Of a stretch of DNA of 8,551 nucleotides, positions 1-8,362 are shown piece by piece. Below the pieces are notes generated by a model, which did not search any database, was not told the origin of the DNA, and worked only from the letters and a program-made list of their open reading frames with translations. The DNA is from Solobacterium sp. (GTDB lineage: Bacteria > Bacillota_I > Bacilli_A > Erysipelotrichales > Erysipelotrichaceae), in assembly GCA_016280695.1 (NCBI GenBank), contig JAEEHG010000009.1, forward strand, positions 1 to 8,551. The letters are read 5' to 3'. How positions within the stretch are numbered: the first letter of the stretch is position 1; each line of letters starts with the position of its first letter. The translations under genes were made by a program, and so were the position numbers.

Positions 1-1
1 G

Positions 2-373
2 GCCAACCCGTCCCGAATCCTCTCCGACAGCAACGAGATCATCTTCGCGCACTGCACCCTGCCGCTGAACATGCCGACAGAGATCGAACTGATGACCCAC
101 TTCGAGTCGGGTCTCGGCGTCGCGTTCCGGGGCAGAATTCCGGAAGGACCGTGCACGATCTTCAAGACATCCGGCCTGCTGGACCGTTACTTTGTCAAAG
201 CCGGCACACTGGCGGAGAACCTGTGCGAGACCAACCTGTGCCGGACCCAGATCCGCATCGGGCTGGAAGAAGAAGACCTGAACTACTTCCTGACAAAGTC
301 CATTGGCAACCATCACCTGATCGTCACCGGTGACTACGAGGAGCTTGTAAAGGAATTCTACAAGTGGCTGTAA
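2..373 (+). CDS. Fucose/arabinose isomerase-like protein, C-terminal part (5' end outside window)
   Basis: The reading frame is open from base 2, so the gene enters from the left and only its last 123 codons are visible; the ATG at 71 is internal. The visible part resembles the C-terminal domain of the L-fucose isomerase-like family, which interconverts aldoses and ketoses in the cytosol using a metal ion. Supporting signs are an early FAHCTLP segment, then HFESGLGVAF, EGPCTIFK, NLCRTQI and the late GNHHLIV motif before a short helical end. In this family a C-terminal His helps bind the metal; the His of FAHC is a candidate by position, which is inference. The gene ends at TAA, 21 bases before a terminator hairpin, so it is the last gene of its transcript. 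The N-terminal domains cannot be seen, so the substrate (fucose, arabinose or another sugar) cannot be named. The family call is fairly safe. Confidence 0.72.
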   Translation, partial: ANPSRILSDSNEIIFAHCTLPLNMPTEIELMTHFESGLGVAFRGRIPEGPCTIFKTSGLLDRYFVKAGTLAENLCETNLCRTQIRIGLEEEDLNYFLTKSIGNHHLIVTGDYEELVKEFYKWL

Positions 374-394
374 GGACTGCCGGAAGCACAAAAG

Positions 395-430
395 AAAAGA
401 TTGTGAAGCATTGACTTCACAATCTTTTTT
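395..430. terminator. Bidirectional intrinsic terminator between convergent genes
   Basis: A perfect 14-bp stem (395-408 with 415-428) closes a 6-base loop, CATTGA. On the + strand the 3' arm ends in a run of six T (425-430), giving a terminator for the isomerase-like gene. On the - strand the hairpin is followed by TTTTCTTTT, so the same structure can end the opposing gene, whose TAA stop (431-429) directly abuts the stem. Confidence 0.9.
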
Positions 431-872
431 ACTGCCCGGTGCTCTTTTCAAGTTCTTCCTTGGCTTTGCGGGCTTTCGCCGCGGCATTGGCCTGGTCTAT
501 TTCATCCTGCGGCAGGATAGCCGTGATGTGCTTCAGGGTTTCCCGGAAGGTGGCGAGGGTTTTCTTCAGCCGCGCGCGCATGTCGACAATCGCCCGGTAG
601 TTGCCGGCGGTTTCCATTTTCACGGCGTCCTGCACGATCTTCAGCAGGGCCGGCAGGTACATGTCATACAGCCGGATGAGTTCCTTTTCCCCGCTGTCAA
701 ACAGGTACTGCATATCCCGCAGTTCCCGCAGCCGGTCAATGGTCATGCCCAGGGCTTCCTGCAGCGATTCGTCCCGCAGCTCGAGCCGGACCTTCTCAAA
801 GGCGGCGATAAATGATGCGGCTTTGTTCATCCGTTCTTCCTTTGCCTGTTCAACTGTCATCATGGTGCTCAT
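429..872 (-). CDS. Small helical cytosolic protein, possibly XpaC-like
   Basis: The protein has 147 residues if read from the ATG at 872. It is almost wholly helical and rich in Lys, Glu, Arg and Ala, with no signal peptide or membrane segment. The middle (ELIRLYDMYLPALLKIV, then a helical stretch ending TFRETLKHI) resembles the C-terminal region of the XpaC family (5-bromo-4-chloroindolyl phosphate hydrolysis proteins), whose real role is poorly known. That resemblance is from memory of the pattern and is weak; XpaC proteins usually also carry membrane segments, absent here, and telA, a common neighbour, is not adjacent. The frame stays open to 962, but those 30 extra codons cross the divergent promoter region and are unlikely to be translated. 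The ATG at 872 has no Shine-Dalgarno sequence. The in-frame ATG at 830 has AAAGGAAG about 6 bases upstream and would give 133 residues (MNKAASF). The gene is convergent with the isomerase and divergent from mutS. Confidence 0.75.
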   Translation of the reverse strand: MSTMMTVEQAKEERMNKAASFIAAFEKVRLELRDESLQEALGMTIDRLRELRDMQYLFDSGEKELIRLYDMYLPALLKIVQDAVKMETAGNYRAIVDMRARLKKTLATFRETLKHITAILPQDEIDQANAAAKARKAKEELEKSTGQ

Positions 873-878
873 AAATTT

Positions 879-884
879 ATTATA
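879..884 (-). promoter_or_regulatory. Candidate -10 box for the minus-strand gene
   Basis: Reading the - strand, TATAAT occupies 884 down to 879. No good -35 hexamer was found at the usual spacing; TTTTCC at 907-902 is the best available. Transcription would begin near 872, almost on the first possible ATG, which implies either a leaderless mRNA or use of the ATG at 830. Confidence 0.4.
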
Positions 885-928
885 AGGCAGACAGACACAG
901 CGGAAAAACCGTATCTTTTCATAATGAA

Positions 929-937
929 TGCTATAAT
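929..937 (+). promoter_or_regulatory. Extended -10 promoter of the mutS-uvrA-hprK-ppaX operon
   Basis: TGCTATAAT at 929-937 is a consensus TATAAT box preceded by the TGN extension. No recognisable -35 box lies 16-18 bases upstream, as is tolerated by extended -10 promoters. Transcription would start near 944, leaving a leader of about 17 bases that contains the Shine-Dalgarno sequence AAGGAGG at 950-956. A small perfect palindrome, TTCAT-A-ATGAA at 918-928, touches the upstream edge of the box. Confidence 0.65.
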
Positions 938-960
938 ATGTGGGCCTGTAAGGAGGATCC

Positions 961-3489
961 ATGCCGAAGACCTATACACCGATGATGCAGCACTATCTTT
1001 CCATCAAGGAACAATATCCCGACGCGATTGTTTTCTACCGCCTGGGCGACTTCTATGAGATGTTTTTTGATGATGCCAGAACAGCCAGCCGGGAGCTGGA
1101 CCTTGTCCTGACAGGGAAGAATGCCGGGGTGGAGGAACGGGTGCCGATGTGCGGGGTGCCGCACCATGCGGTAACCGGCTATGTGCAGCGGCTGGTGCAG
1201 CGCGGCTACAAGATCGCGATTGTCGAGCAAATGCAGGATCCCAAAGAAGCCCAGGGCCTGGTGGAACGCGATGTCGTGCGGGTCATCACCCCCGGTACGG
1301 TCATGGCGGAAATCTCCGATGAGAAAGAGAGCGTCTATCTGGCTGCCATTGAGGACTATAAATACGGCTATGCCCTGGCTGTGGCCGAAATGAGCACCGG
1401 TGAGACCTTCCTGGAAGAAATCTCCCATGACACATCGGCACTGACCCAGGCAATCCTGAAAAACAATATCCGCGAGGCGGTCCTGCCGGCTTCGTTTGAT
1501 GAGCGCCTGGTGAAGGTGCTGCGGGAGCTGCAGGTGGTGATCTCCTGGTGTGATGAAACGGAAATCAGGGAAACCTATGAACCCCTGATGGAGAATATTG
1601 TCCGTGAGCATGACCGGAAGGCCTGCGGGCGGATGCTGCAGTATCTGGAGGCGACCCAGAAACACCTGCTCGGGCACCTGCAGGTATGCCGGATCCAGAA
1701 TGAAGACGAGATCCTGTACATGGATTTCGCGACCCGGCAGAATCTGGAACTGACTTCTTCCCTGAACCGGCAGAACAAGCAGGAGACCCTGTGGTCATTC
1801 CTGGACTGCTGCCGGAGCGCGATGGGTTCCCGCCTGCTGCGGCGGTGGATCGAGCAGCCGCTGGTTAACCGGGAACTGATCCTGCAGCGGCAGCGCCGGC
1901 TGGCCTGGCTGATGAAGAACTTCATGAACCGCAGCGACCTGCGTGATCATCTGGGCAGGATCTATGATCTGCAGCGGCTGATTGCCCGCTGTGCGATGAA
2001 TACCGCTTCACCCGTTGACTGCCTGCGGCTGAGCCGGACCCTGCTGGAAGTGCCGGGGATCCTCGCCGCTGTTCAGAGTGAGGAATTCGGGGTCTATGCG
2101 TCCCTGGATCCGCTGACGGAACTGTCGGACCAGCTGAAGGACGCATTTGTGGACACACCGCCGGCCGTGCTGTCCGACGGGGGCATTTTCCGGGACGGCT
2201 ACAATGCCGAACTGGATGAAGCACGCGCCATCCAGCGCAACGGCCGCAGGTTCATTGCGGACCTGGAAGCGAAGGAACGCGAGCGGACCGGCATCAAGAC
2301 CCTGAAGATCGGCTACAACAAGGTCTTCGGCTATTATATTGAAATATCCAAGGTGGCGGCCCAGCAGGTGCAGGAAGACTGGGGCTATGTGCGCAAGCAG
2401 ACCCTCGTCAACAATGAACGGTTTATCTCCCCGGAACTCAAGGAGAAGGAAGACCTGATCCTGCATGCCGAGGAGAATGCCATCCGGCTGGAAAAGCAGC
2501 TGTTCGCGAACCTGCTGGTCACGATCCGCGGCTATCTGCCGAAGCTGCAGAAGCTGGCCCTGGCCCTGGCGGAAATCGACTGCGTCGCGGCCCTGGCGGA
2601 AGACTCGGCGAAGTACGGCTACGTATGCCCGGAATTCACGGAGGATGAACTGGATATCCGCAGCGGCCGGCATCCGATTCTCGATGAGAAGATGAAGGAT
2701 CCCCGTTATGTGGCCAACAGCCTGCACATGGATGAAAACAGCCGGATCCTGCTGATTACCGGCCCGAACATGGGCGGCAAATCCACGTATATGCGGCAGG
2801 CGGCGCTGCTGGTGATCATGGCCCAGATCGGCTGCTATGTACCGGCAAAGTCATGCCGGATGCCGCTGTTTGACAAGATTTTCACCCGCATCGGGGCCAG
2901 TGATGACATCCTCGGGGGACAGTCGACTTTCATGGTGGAAATGAATGAAGCCAACCGGGCCCTGCAGGAAGCGACCAGCCGGTCATTGATCCTGTTTGAT
3001 GAAATCGGCCGGGGCACATCCACCTATGACGGCATGGCGCTGGCCCAGGCGATGATCGAATACATTGCCTCGTGCATCCACGCCCGCACGCTGTTCAGCA
3101 CGCACTATCACGAACTGACCTCGATCACCGATACGGTGGAGGGCATCCGCAACGTCCATGTGGCCGTGAAGGAAGACAACAACGAAGTGACCTTCCTGTA
3201 CCGGATCAAGGACGGCAGTGCGGACCGTTCCTACGGCATCAACGTGGCCCGCCTGGCCGGTCTGCCGGAAGCGGTGCTGACACGGGCGGCGGCCCTGCAG
3301 AAGGAACTGGAATCCCGCCGGCGGGTAGTCCAGCAGAGCTACCAGCTGATTGAGATGAAAAAGGAAGATCCCGTGGCTGACAGTATCCTGGGCAAGCTCA
3401 GGGCGGTATCCCCGGACGATCTTTCCCCGCGGGAAGCCTGGCAGATGCTGGCCGACCTGGCTGCGGAAGCCGGCAGAAAGGAGTCGTAA
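961..3489 (+). CDS. mutS: DNA mismatch repair protein MutS
   Basis: MutS binds mismatched or looped-out bases as a dimer and, with ATP, recruits MutL to start mismatch repair. The protein has 842 residues, close to the 853 of E. coli MutS, and looks complete. The mismatch-reading F-x-E motif is F31-Y32-E33 in GDFYEMFF. The connector, lever and clamp regions follow to about residue 540. The ATPase domain has a Walker [10 protein letters not shown] (601-609, Lys607), Walker [13 protein letters not shown] (Asp680, Glu681) and the STHYHEL motif (713-719), then the [13 protein letters not shown] signature. The last 40 residues contain a helical [13 protein letters not shown] segment typical of the C-terminal oligomerisation tail. 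The ATG at 961 is set by AAGGAGG four bases upstream. The TAA stop shares one base with the uvrA start. mutL, the usual neighbour, does not follow. Family assignment is certain; all ATPase motifs are intact. Confidence 0.98.
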   Translation: MPKTYTPMMQHYLSIKEQYPDAIVFYRLGDFYEMFFDDARTASRELDLVLTGKNAGVEERVPMCGVPHHAVTGYVQRLVQRGYKIAIVEQMQDPKEAQGLVERDVVRVITPGTVMAEISDEKESVYLAAIEDYKYGYALAVAEMSTGETFLEEISHDTSALTQAILKNNIREAVLPASFDERLVKVLRELQVVISWCDETEIRETYEPLMENIVREHDRKACGRMLQYLEATQKHLLGHLQVCRIQNEDEILYMDFATRQNLELTSSLNRQNKQETLWSFLDCCRSAMGSRLLRRWIEQPLVNRELILQRQRRLAWLMKNFMNRSDLRDHLGRIYDLQRLIARCAMNTASPVDCLRLSRTLLEVPGILAAVQSEEFGVYASLDPLTELSDQLKDAFVDTPPAVLSDGGIFRDGYNAELDEARAIQRNGRRFIADLEAKERERTGIKTLKIGYNKVFGYYIEISKVAAQQVQEDWGYVRKQTLVNNERFISPELKEKEDLILHAEENAIRLEKQLFANLLVTIRGYLPKLQKLALALAEIDCVAALAEDSAKYGYVCPEFTEDELDIRSGRHPILDEKMKDPRYVANSLHMDENSRILLITGPNMGGKSTYMRQAALLVIMAQIGCYVPAKSCRMPLFDKIFTRIGASDDILGGQSTFMVEMNEANRALQEATSRSLILFDEIGRGTSTYDGMALAQAMIEYIASCIHARTLFSTHYHELTSITDTVEGIRNVHVAVKEDNNEVTFLYRIKDGSADRSYGINVARLAGLPEAVLTRAAALQKELESRRRVVQQSYQLIEMKKEDPVADSILGKLRAVSPDDLSPREAWQMLADLAAEAGRKES

Positions 3490-6359
3490 TGGAACAGGAT
3501 AAACTGATAATCCGGGGCGCCCGGGAAAATAACCTGAAGAATATTTCCCTGGACATCCCGCGCAATAAACTGGTTGTCATGACCGGCCTGTCCGGCAGCG
3601 GCAAGACCTCGCTGGCTTTCGACACGATCTACGCCGAGGGCCAGAGAAGATACGTGGAATCCCTGAGTGCCTACGCCCGGCAGTTCCTGGGCGGGGTGGA
3701 CAAGCCGAATGTCGAACTGATCGAAGGCCTGTCCCCGGCGATCTCCATTGACCAGAAGACCACGTCCAACAACCCCCGTTCCACGGTGGGCACCGTCACG
3801 GAGATCTATGACTACCTGCGGCTGCTGTATGCCCGCACGGGTGTGCCGTACTGTCCGAACCACAACATCCCGATCACCGGGCAGACAATCACGGAAATGG
3901 TCAGCACGGTCATGGCCTGGCCGGAAGGCTCCCGCCTGACCATCATGGCCCCGATCATCCGCAACAAGAAAGGCGCCTACAAGGACACCTTTGAGAAGCT
4001 GCGGCGGGACGGGTATGTCCGCGTCAGGGTGGACGGCGAAGTGAAGATGCTCGAGGACGAGATCGAACTCGACAAGAACCGCAAGCATGATATCGATGTG
4101 GTCGTGGACCGGATTATCCTGCGGGAGGAATCCCGGGGCCGGCTGCACGATTCGCTGGAGACCGCCCTGAGCCTGGCCAACGGCATGGCCGTTGTCATGA
4201 CCGGGGACAGGGAAGAACTCTTCTCCAGCAACTATGCCTGCCGGATCTGCGGGTTCTCGGTGCCGAAACTGGAACCGCGGCTGTTCTCGTTCAACGCGCC
4301 CCTGGGGGCCTGTGATGTGTGCCACGGCCTCGGCATTACCGAGGAAGTGGATCTGGATTCCCTGATTCCGGACCCGTCCAAGTCCATCCGGCAGGGCGGC
4401 ATCCGTTACTACAAGAACATCGTCGATACCGAGAATATCGAGTGGCAGACCTTCGCGACCCTGTGCAAGGCCTACAAGGTGGACCTTGACAAGCCGCTGA
4501 AGGATCTCACGAAGACCCAGATGCATGCCATCCTGTACGGCAGTGACCGGCCGATTGCGTACTCGATTACCTCTTCCGGCGGAAACAAGTACACGCGCAA
4601 TGACTATATCGAGGGCGTCAAGTCGCTGATTGAGAGACGGTATGTCGAAACAACCAGCTCGATGTCCAAGGAATGGTACCATACGTTCATGTTTGAGAGC
4701 CCCTGTCCGAAGTGCGGCGGCCGGCGTCTGAACGAGCAGGCCCTGAGCGTGCGGGTCGGGGACCGGAATATCCACGGCTTCACCCTGATGTCGGTTGTGC
4801 AGGCTCTGGACTGGATCGATCATCTGGAACTGACGGAAACGCAGGCCCAGATTGCCGACATGGTGCTCAAGGAAATCCGCAGCCGTCTGCAGTTCCTCAA
4901 GGATGTGGGTCTGGAATACCTGACCCTGGACCGGCTGGCCGGCACATTGTCGGGCGGCGAGGCCCAGCGGATCCGGCTGGCCACCCAGATCGGTTCGCAT
5001 CTGTCCGGTGTGCTTTATGTGCTGGATGAACCGAGTATCGGCCTGCATCAGCGGGACAATGCCCGGCTGATACGGTCCCTGCAGAACATGCGGGACCTGG
5101 GAAATTCGCTGATTGTCGTTGAGCATGATGAGGAAACGATGATGTCAGCCGACTGGATCGTCGATATCGGCCCGGGGGCCGGTATTCACGGCGGCGAGGT
5201 CATCGCCAACGGTCCGCCGGAAGAAGTCATGGCCACGGAAAACTCCATTACCGGCCAGTATCTTTCCGGCAAGCAGCTGATCCCGCTGCCGGCTGAGCGG
5301 CGCAAAGGCAACGGCCACAGCGTCGACATCACCGGGGCAGAGGAGCACAACCTCAAGAAGATCAATGTGAAATTCCCGCTGGGCAAACTGGTGCTGGTCA
5401 CCGGGGTGTCCGGGTCGGGCAAGAGCACGCTGGTCAACGAAGTGTTCATGAAGGCGGTCCAGCAGAACCTCGGGCGGGCCAAGGTAAAGCCCGGCAAGTT
5501 CAAAAAGATCAAGGGCCTGGAAAACCTCGACAAACTCGTGCAGATCGACCAGGATCCCATCGGCCGGACCCCGCGGTCCAATCCGGCCACTTATACCGGG
5601 GTCTTCGATGATATCCGTGATGTGTTCGCGGCGACGCCGGAAGCGAAGCTGCGCGGCTATGACAAGGGACGCTTCTCCTTCAACGTCAAGGGCGGCCGCT
5701 GTGAAGCCTGCCAGGGGGACGGTGTCAAGGTGATCTCCATGAACTTCCTGCCGGATGTGTATGTACCGTGTGAGGTATGCCACGGCCGGCGGTACAACGA
5801 GGAAACCCTGCAGTGCACTTTCAAGGGCAAGAATATCTATGATGTCCTGGAAATGACGGTGGAGGAAGCGCTCGGCTTCTTTGCCAACCAGCCGAAGATC
5901 CGCACGAAACTGCAGACGCTCTACGATGTCGGCCTGGGCTATCTGAAACTGGGCCAGTCATCCACCACGCTGTCCGGCGGCGAAGCCCAGCGGGTCAAGC
6001 TGGCCAGTGAGCTGCAGAAGCGGCCGACCGGCAAGACAGTCTATATTCTCGATGAACCGACCACGGGCCTGCATACCGATGATGTCAAGCGGCTGATTGC
6101 GGTGCTGCAGCGGATTGTCTACTCCGGCAATACCGTGATTGTCATTGAGCATAACCTGGATGTCATCAAGTGCGCGGACTGGATCATTGATCTGGGTCCG
6201 GAAGGCGGCGATGCCGGCGGCCAGGTCATTGCCGTAGGCACTCCTGAACAGATTGCGGCCCATCCGGATTCCTGGACCGGCCAGTATCTGAAGAAAGCCC
6301 TTGCCTGGACCAGGGCCCATACCAGAGCAGAAGACGGAGGAACAACATGCCGGGATTGA
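3489..6359 (+). CDS. uvrA: Excinuclease ABC subunit A (UvrA)
   Basis: UvrA is the damage-sensing dimeric ATPase of nucleotide excision repair; it loads UvrB onto lesions. The protein has 956 residues against about 940 usually, and both ABC halves are complete. In the N-terminal half, Walker A is GLSGSGKTS (33-41), the first zinc finger uses C251, C254, C275 and C278, the signature is LSGGEAQR from 487, and Walker B is VLDEP with Asp513 and Glu514. In the C-terminal half, Walker A is GVSGSGKST (Lys645), the second zinc finger uses C738, C741, C761 and C764, the signature starts at 828, and Walker B has Asp855 and Glu856. A further CPKCGGRRL pair lies between the first finger and the first signature, as usual for the family. 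Start: AAAGGAG at 3477-3483, and the ATG overlaps the mutS stop as TAATG, so translation is probably coupled. The last 13 bases overlap hprK, and the extra C-terminal tail partly encodes the hprK ribosome binding site. uvrB is not adjacent on the visible side. Confidence 0.98.
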   Translation: MEQDKLIIRGARENNLKNISLDIPRNKLVVMTGLSGSGKTSLAFDTIYAEGQRRYVESLSAYARQFLGGVDKPNVELIEGLSPAISIDQKTTSNNPRSTVGTVTEIYDYLRLLYARTGVPYCPNHNIPITGQTITEMVSTVMAWPEGSRLTIMAPIIRNKKGAYKDTFEKLRRDGYVRVRVDGEVKMLEDEIELDKNRKHDIDVVVDRIILREESRGRLHDSLETALSLANGMAVVMTGDREELFSSNYACRICGFSVPKLEPRLFSFNAPLGACDVCHGLGITEEVDLDSLIPDPSKSIRQGGIRYYKNIVDTENIEWQTFATLCKAYKVDLDKPLKDLTKTQMHAILYGSDRPIAYSITSSGGNKYTRNDYIEGVKSLIERRYVETTSSMSKEWYHTFMFESPCPKCGGRRLNEQALSVRVGDRNIHGFTLMSVVQALDWIDHLELTETQAQIADMVLKEIRSRLQFLKDVGLEYLTLDRLAGTLSGGEAQRIRLATQIGSHLSGVLYVLDEPSIGLHQRDNARLIRSLQNMRDLGNSLIVVEHDEETMMSADWIVDIGPGAGIHGGEVIANGPPEEVMATENSITGQYLSGKQLIPLPAERRKGNGHSVDITGAEEHNLKKINVKFPLGKLVLVTGVSGSGKSTLVNEVFMKAVQQNLGRAKVKPGKFKKIKGLENLDKLVQIDQDPIGRTPRSNPATYTGVFDDIRDVFAATPEAKLRGYDKGRFSFNVKGGRCEACQGDGVKVISMNFLPDVYVPCEVCHGRRYNEETLQCTFKGKNIYDVLEMTVEEALGFFANQPKIRTKLQTLYDVGLGYLKLGQSSTTLSGGEAQRVKLASELQKRPTGKTVYILDEPTTGLHTDDVKRLIAVLQRIVYSGNTVIVIEHNLDVIKCADWIIDLGPEGGDAGGQVIAVGTPEQIAAHPDSWTGQYLKKALAWTRAHTRAEDGGTTCRD

Positions 6360-7321
6360 AACTGAACAAGAATGTCACCGTCCGGGAGATTGCCCGGTAC
6401 TTCAACCTGCGCCAGATGACCGGGGATGACAGTTCCCTGGACCGGATCGTCACCGAACCGGATATCAACCGTCCGGGTTTTGAACTGTCCGGCTATGTGC
6501 GCCGGTCCGACCCGCAGCGTATTGTCATCCTGGGCAACAAGGAAAGTGAATACATCAAGCTGATGGCCCGGAATGTGCAGCGGCCCCGCTTCATGTCCCT
6601 GCTCAATCTGGAAACCCCGATGATCATCATCTCGAATGACAATCCCCTGCCGGAAATCCTGAAGGAAGTGGCGGAAGAGAACAATTTCCCGGTTTTCGTG
6701 ACGCCGATGGAAACAGCCCGTATCATGGTGGACCTGATCTCCTTCCTGGATGAAGCCCTGGCCGAGGAAGACACGGTGCACGGGGTGTTCGTGGTCGTCT
6801 ATGGCAAGGGCATCCTGCTGACCGGGGACAGCGGCATCGGCAAGTCCGAAACAGCGCTGGAACTGATCCGCAGCGGCCACAGCCTCGTGGCGGATGACCG
6901 GGTGGATATCCTGCGGGTGCACAACACCCTGAAGGGCACTGCCCCAGAACTGCTGCGGGGGATGCTGGAAGTGCGCGGCATCGGCATCATTGACGTGGTC
7001 CGCATGTACGGTTCCACCAGTGTGATCCGCCGGCACAATATCGATATGGTGGTGCACCTGACCCCGTATGACGAAGAACGTGATTACGACCGTCTCGGGG
7101 ACCTGCCGACGGTATATACCGACCTGCTGGATGTTAGGATTCCGACCATTGAGCTGCCGGTCAGCCCGGGCCGTTCGACCAGTGTCCTGGTGGAATCGGC
7201 GGTCATGAACTTCATCCTGCAGGAAGAAGGCTACAACTCCTCGGCCATGTTCAAGGAACGTATCCGGACGCACCTGATCCAGATCAACGAAGAAAACCAG
7301 AAGGGGAAAAACGATGATTAA
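6347..7321 (+). CDS. hprK: HPr kinase/phosphorylase
   Basis: This bifunctional cytosolic enzyme uses ATP or pyrophosphate to phosphorylate HPr on its regulatory serine and also removes the phosphate by phosphorolysis, yielding pyrophosphate. In Firmicutes it controls carbon catabolite repression through CcpA. The protein has 324 residues, slightly above the usual 310. An N-terminal domain runs to about residue 130. The kinase core follows, with His145, Walker A GDSGIGKSE (160-168, Lys166, Glu168), Asp184 in ADDRVD, and the family signature EVRGIGIIDV from Glu208. The spacings from His145 to Lys166 (21) and Lys166 to Asp184 (18) match the catalytic residues known in the B. subtilis enzyme. The ATG is preceded by GGAGG at 6336-6340 within the end of uvrA. 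The gene overlaps uvrA by 13 bases and the next gene by 8. A gene for HPr itself is not in the window. The uvrA-hprK adjacency is also known from staphylococci, as recalled. Confidence 0.97.
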   Translation: MPGLKLNKNVTVREIARYFNLRQMTGDDSSLDRIVTEPDINRPGFELSGYVRRSDPQRIVILGNKESEYIKLMARNVQRPRFMSLLNLETPMIIISNDNPLPEILKEVAEENNFPVFVTPMETARIMVDLISFLDEALAEEDTVHGVFVVVYGKGILLTGDSGIGKSETALELIRSGHSLVADDRVDILRVHNTLKGTAPELLRGMLEVRGIGIIDVVRMYGSTSVIRRHNIDMVVHLTPYDEERDYDRLGDLPTVYTDLLDVRIPTIELPVSPGRSTSVLVESAVMNFILQEEGYNSSAMFKERIRTHLIQINEENQKGKNDD

Positions 7322-7958
7322 GGCCGTGCTGTTTGATTATGACGGCACCCTGATGGATACCGAGCCGGTCATCATCGCCTCCTATACGGAACTGTTCCGC
7401 CGCTACCGCCGGCCGGAGGATTTCACCCCGGAACTGCAGGTGGAGGTGCTGGGACCGTCCCTGGATGTGGAAATGAAGAAGTTCTTTCCGGAACTGGATA
7501 CAGAGCAGCTGAAGGCAGAGTACCGGGATTATCAGAATGAACATATCCGGGAACTGATCAAACCGTTCCCCGGCTGTATTGAACTGCTGGAAGCCCTGCA
7601 GGCAAAAGATGTCCGCTGCGGCCTGGTTTCCACCCGGCGGACCGATTCCATGGAAATGCACCTGCAGATATTCGGCATGACGCAGTATTTCCAGACCATC
7701 ATCGGCACCGACAAAGTCGCAAACAACAAGCCGGATCCCGAAGGCATATTCAAGGGCATGGATGAACTGGAAGTATCCCGGGAAGAGTGCATGTATGTCG
7801 GGGACAGTGCCAGTGATATCATGGCCGGACACCTGGCCGGAGTGCTGACGGCCGGCATCATCACCAATGAAAACAAGCGCCTGGCGGTGGAGACAGCCGG
7901 TCCGGATTACATGCTGGATGAGCTCATTTCACTTGTCAGCGTTATTGATATGCTATAG
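7314..7958 (+). CDS. ppaX: HAD-family phosphatase, probable PpaX-type pyrophosphatase
   Basis: This is a 214-residue HAD hydrolase with the four family motifs: DYDGT with nucleophile Asp8 and acid/base Asp10, Ser106-Thr107 in GLVSTRR, Lys139 in NNKPDPEG, and GDSASD with Asp164 and Asp168. A cap inserted after motif I (about residues 15-85) places it with the phosphoglycolate phosphatase/PpaX group. PpaX hydrolyses the pyrophosphate that HprK makes when it dephosphorylates HPr-Ser-P, and in B. subtilis ppaX lies in the hprK gene cluster. Here the gene overlaps hprK by 8 bases, which makes that role the best guess. A phosphoglycolate phosphatase or another small-molecule phosphatase remains possible, because HAD substrates cannot be read reliably from motifs. 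The ATG is preceded by AAGGGG at 7301-7306. lgt, which separates the two genes in Bacillus, is absent. The stop codon overlaps the -10 box proposed for the following gene. HAD family membership is certain; the PpaX role is likely. Confidence 0.85.
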   Translation: MIKAVLFDYDGTLMDTEPVIIASYTELFRRYRRPEDFTPELQVEVLGPSLDVEMKKFFPELDTEQLKAEYRDYQNEHIRELIKPFPGCIELLEALQAKDVRCGLVSTRRTDSMEMHLQIFGMTQYFQTIIGTDKVANNKPDPEGIFKGMDELEVSREECMYVGDSASDIMAGHLAGVLTAGIITNENKRLAVETAGPDYMLDELISLVSVIDML

Positions 7959-7959
7959 T
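7933..7959 (+). promoter_or_regulatory. Candidate promoter of the first OsmC-like gene
   Basis: TGCTATAGT at 7951-7959 is an extended -10 box overlapping the end of the upstream phosphatase gene. TTGTCA at 7933-7938 could be a -35 box, but the spacer is only 15 bases. Transcription would begin near 7966 and give a leader of about 22 bases carrying the ribosome binding site. Read-through from the hprK operon is also possible, as no terminator lies between. Confidence 0.45.
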
Positions 7960-7987
7960 TAAGATACAGAAAGAGAAGGTAAACAAT

Positions 7988-8362
7988 ATGGCATTACTGA
8001 AATTCCACGACGGTTTCAACGGTACATATGATGTCGGCGGTCAGACGCTGAAGATCGGCAAGGACGGAATCAAGCCGTACGATATGACATACGGTGCTGT
8101 CGCTTCCTGCATGTACGCGACATTCCTGGATCACACCAACGCGAAGGGCCTCAAGGTCGGCGATGTCGAAATCTACATCGATGGCCGCAAGCGCAAGGAA
8201 ATCCCGACAACGCTGGAATATGTCAACATCCTGATGCGGGTCGGCGGACCGGAATCCGCGGAAGCGCTCAAGGAGTGTATGGACCTGGCGATGCGTGACT
8301 GCTCCATGGTGCAGACCGTATACAAGGTTTCCGAAATCGAATACACATTCGAAAAGATGTAA
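7988..8362 (+). CDS. OsmC-like protein (first of two tandem copies)
   Basis: A 124-residue cytosolic protein with the pattern of the OsmC/Ohr fold: a glycine-rich N-terminal beta region, a helix carrying the first cysteine (C41 in GAVASCMYATF), the strand segment GLKVGDVEIYIDG, and a second helix with C105 (MRDCSMVQT) before a final strand, EIEYTFEKM. Classical members reduce organic hydroperoxides with this cysteine pair. Aligned by eye on the P(E)xxxxxxxxxC spacing, the residue at the catalytic Glu position (ten before C41) is Tyr31, and there is no Arg at all before C41. The peroxidase site may therefore be altered and no activity should be assumed. The start is supported by AGAAGG at 7974-7979. 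The gene lies 29 bases after the phosphatase gene and ends in its own terminator. All seven Ile codons are ATC and all four Phe codons TTC, a bias suggesting strong expression. A paralogue begins at 8487. Confidence 0.82.
   Translation: MALLKFHDGFNGTYDVGGQTLKIGKDGIKPYDMTYGAVASCMYATFLDHTNAKGLKVGDVEIYIDGRKRKEIPTTLEYVNILMRVGGPESAEALKECMDLAMRDCSMVQTVYKVSEIEYTFEKM

Noticed and set aside
411..815. A 134-codon + strand open frame over the small minus-strand gene
   Set aside because: It starts inside the terminator hairpin, lacks a ribosome binding site, and is the complement of a more protein-like helical frame.
873..962. Extending the minus-strand gene 30 codons upstream to 962
   Set aside because: The extension (beginning [10 protein letters not shown]) would be encoded by the mutS Shine-Dalgarno sequence and promoter and contains the - strand TATAAT box, so it is very unlikely to be translated.
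931..1677. A 248-codon open frame on the - strand opposite the mutS start and promoter
   Set aside because: It runs back through the mutS promoter and start region, has no recognisable domain, and mirrors the mutS codon pattern.
3339..5126. A 595-codon open frame on the - strand opposite the end of mutS and the first half of uvrA
   Set aside because: It lies wholly antisense to genes with intact family motifs, has no plausible ribosome binding site context or recognisable domain, and its composition (rich in Gln, His, Gly, Asp and Leu) is what the complement of G+C-rich coding sequence yields.
6119..7273. A 384-codon open frame on the - strand opposite uvrA and hprK
   Set aside because: Same kind of shadow: antisense to conserved hprK motifs, rich in His, Gln and Asp, with no domain pattern.
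7946..7987. A terminator between the HAD gene and the first OsmC-like gene
   Set aside because: No stem-loop followed by a T run could be found, so read-through remains possible.
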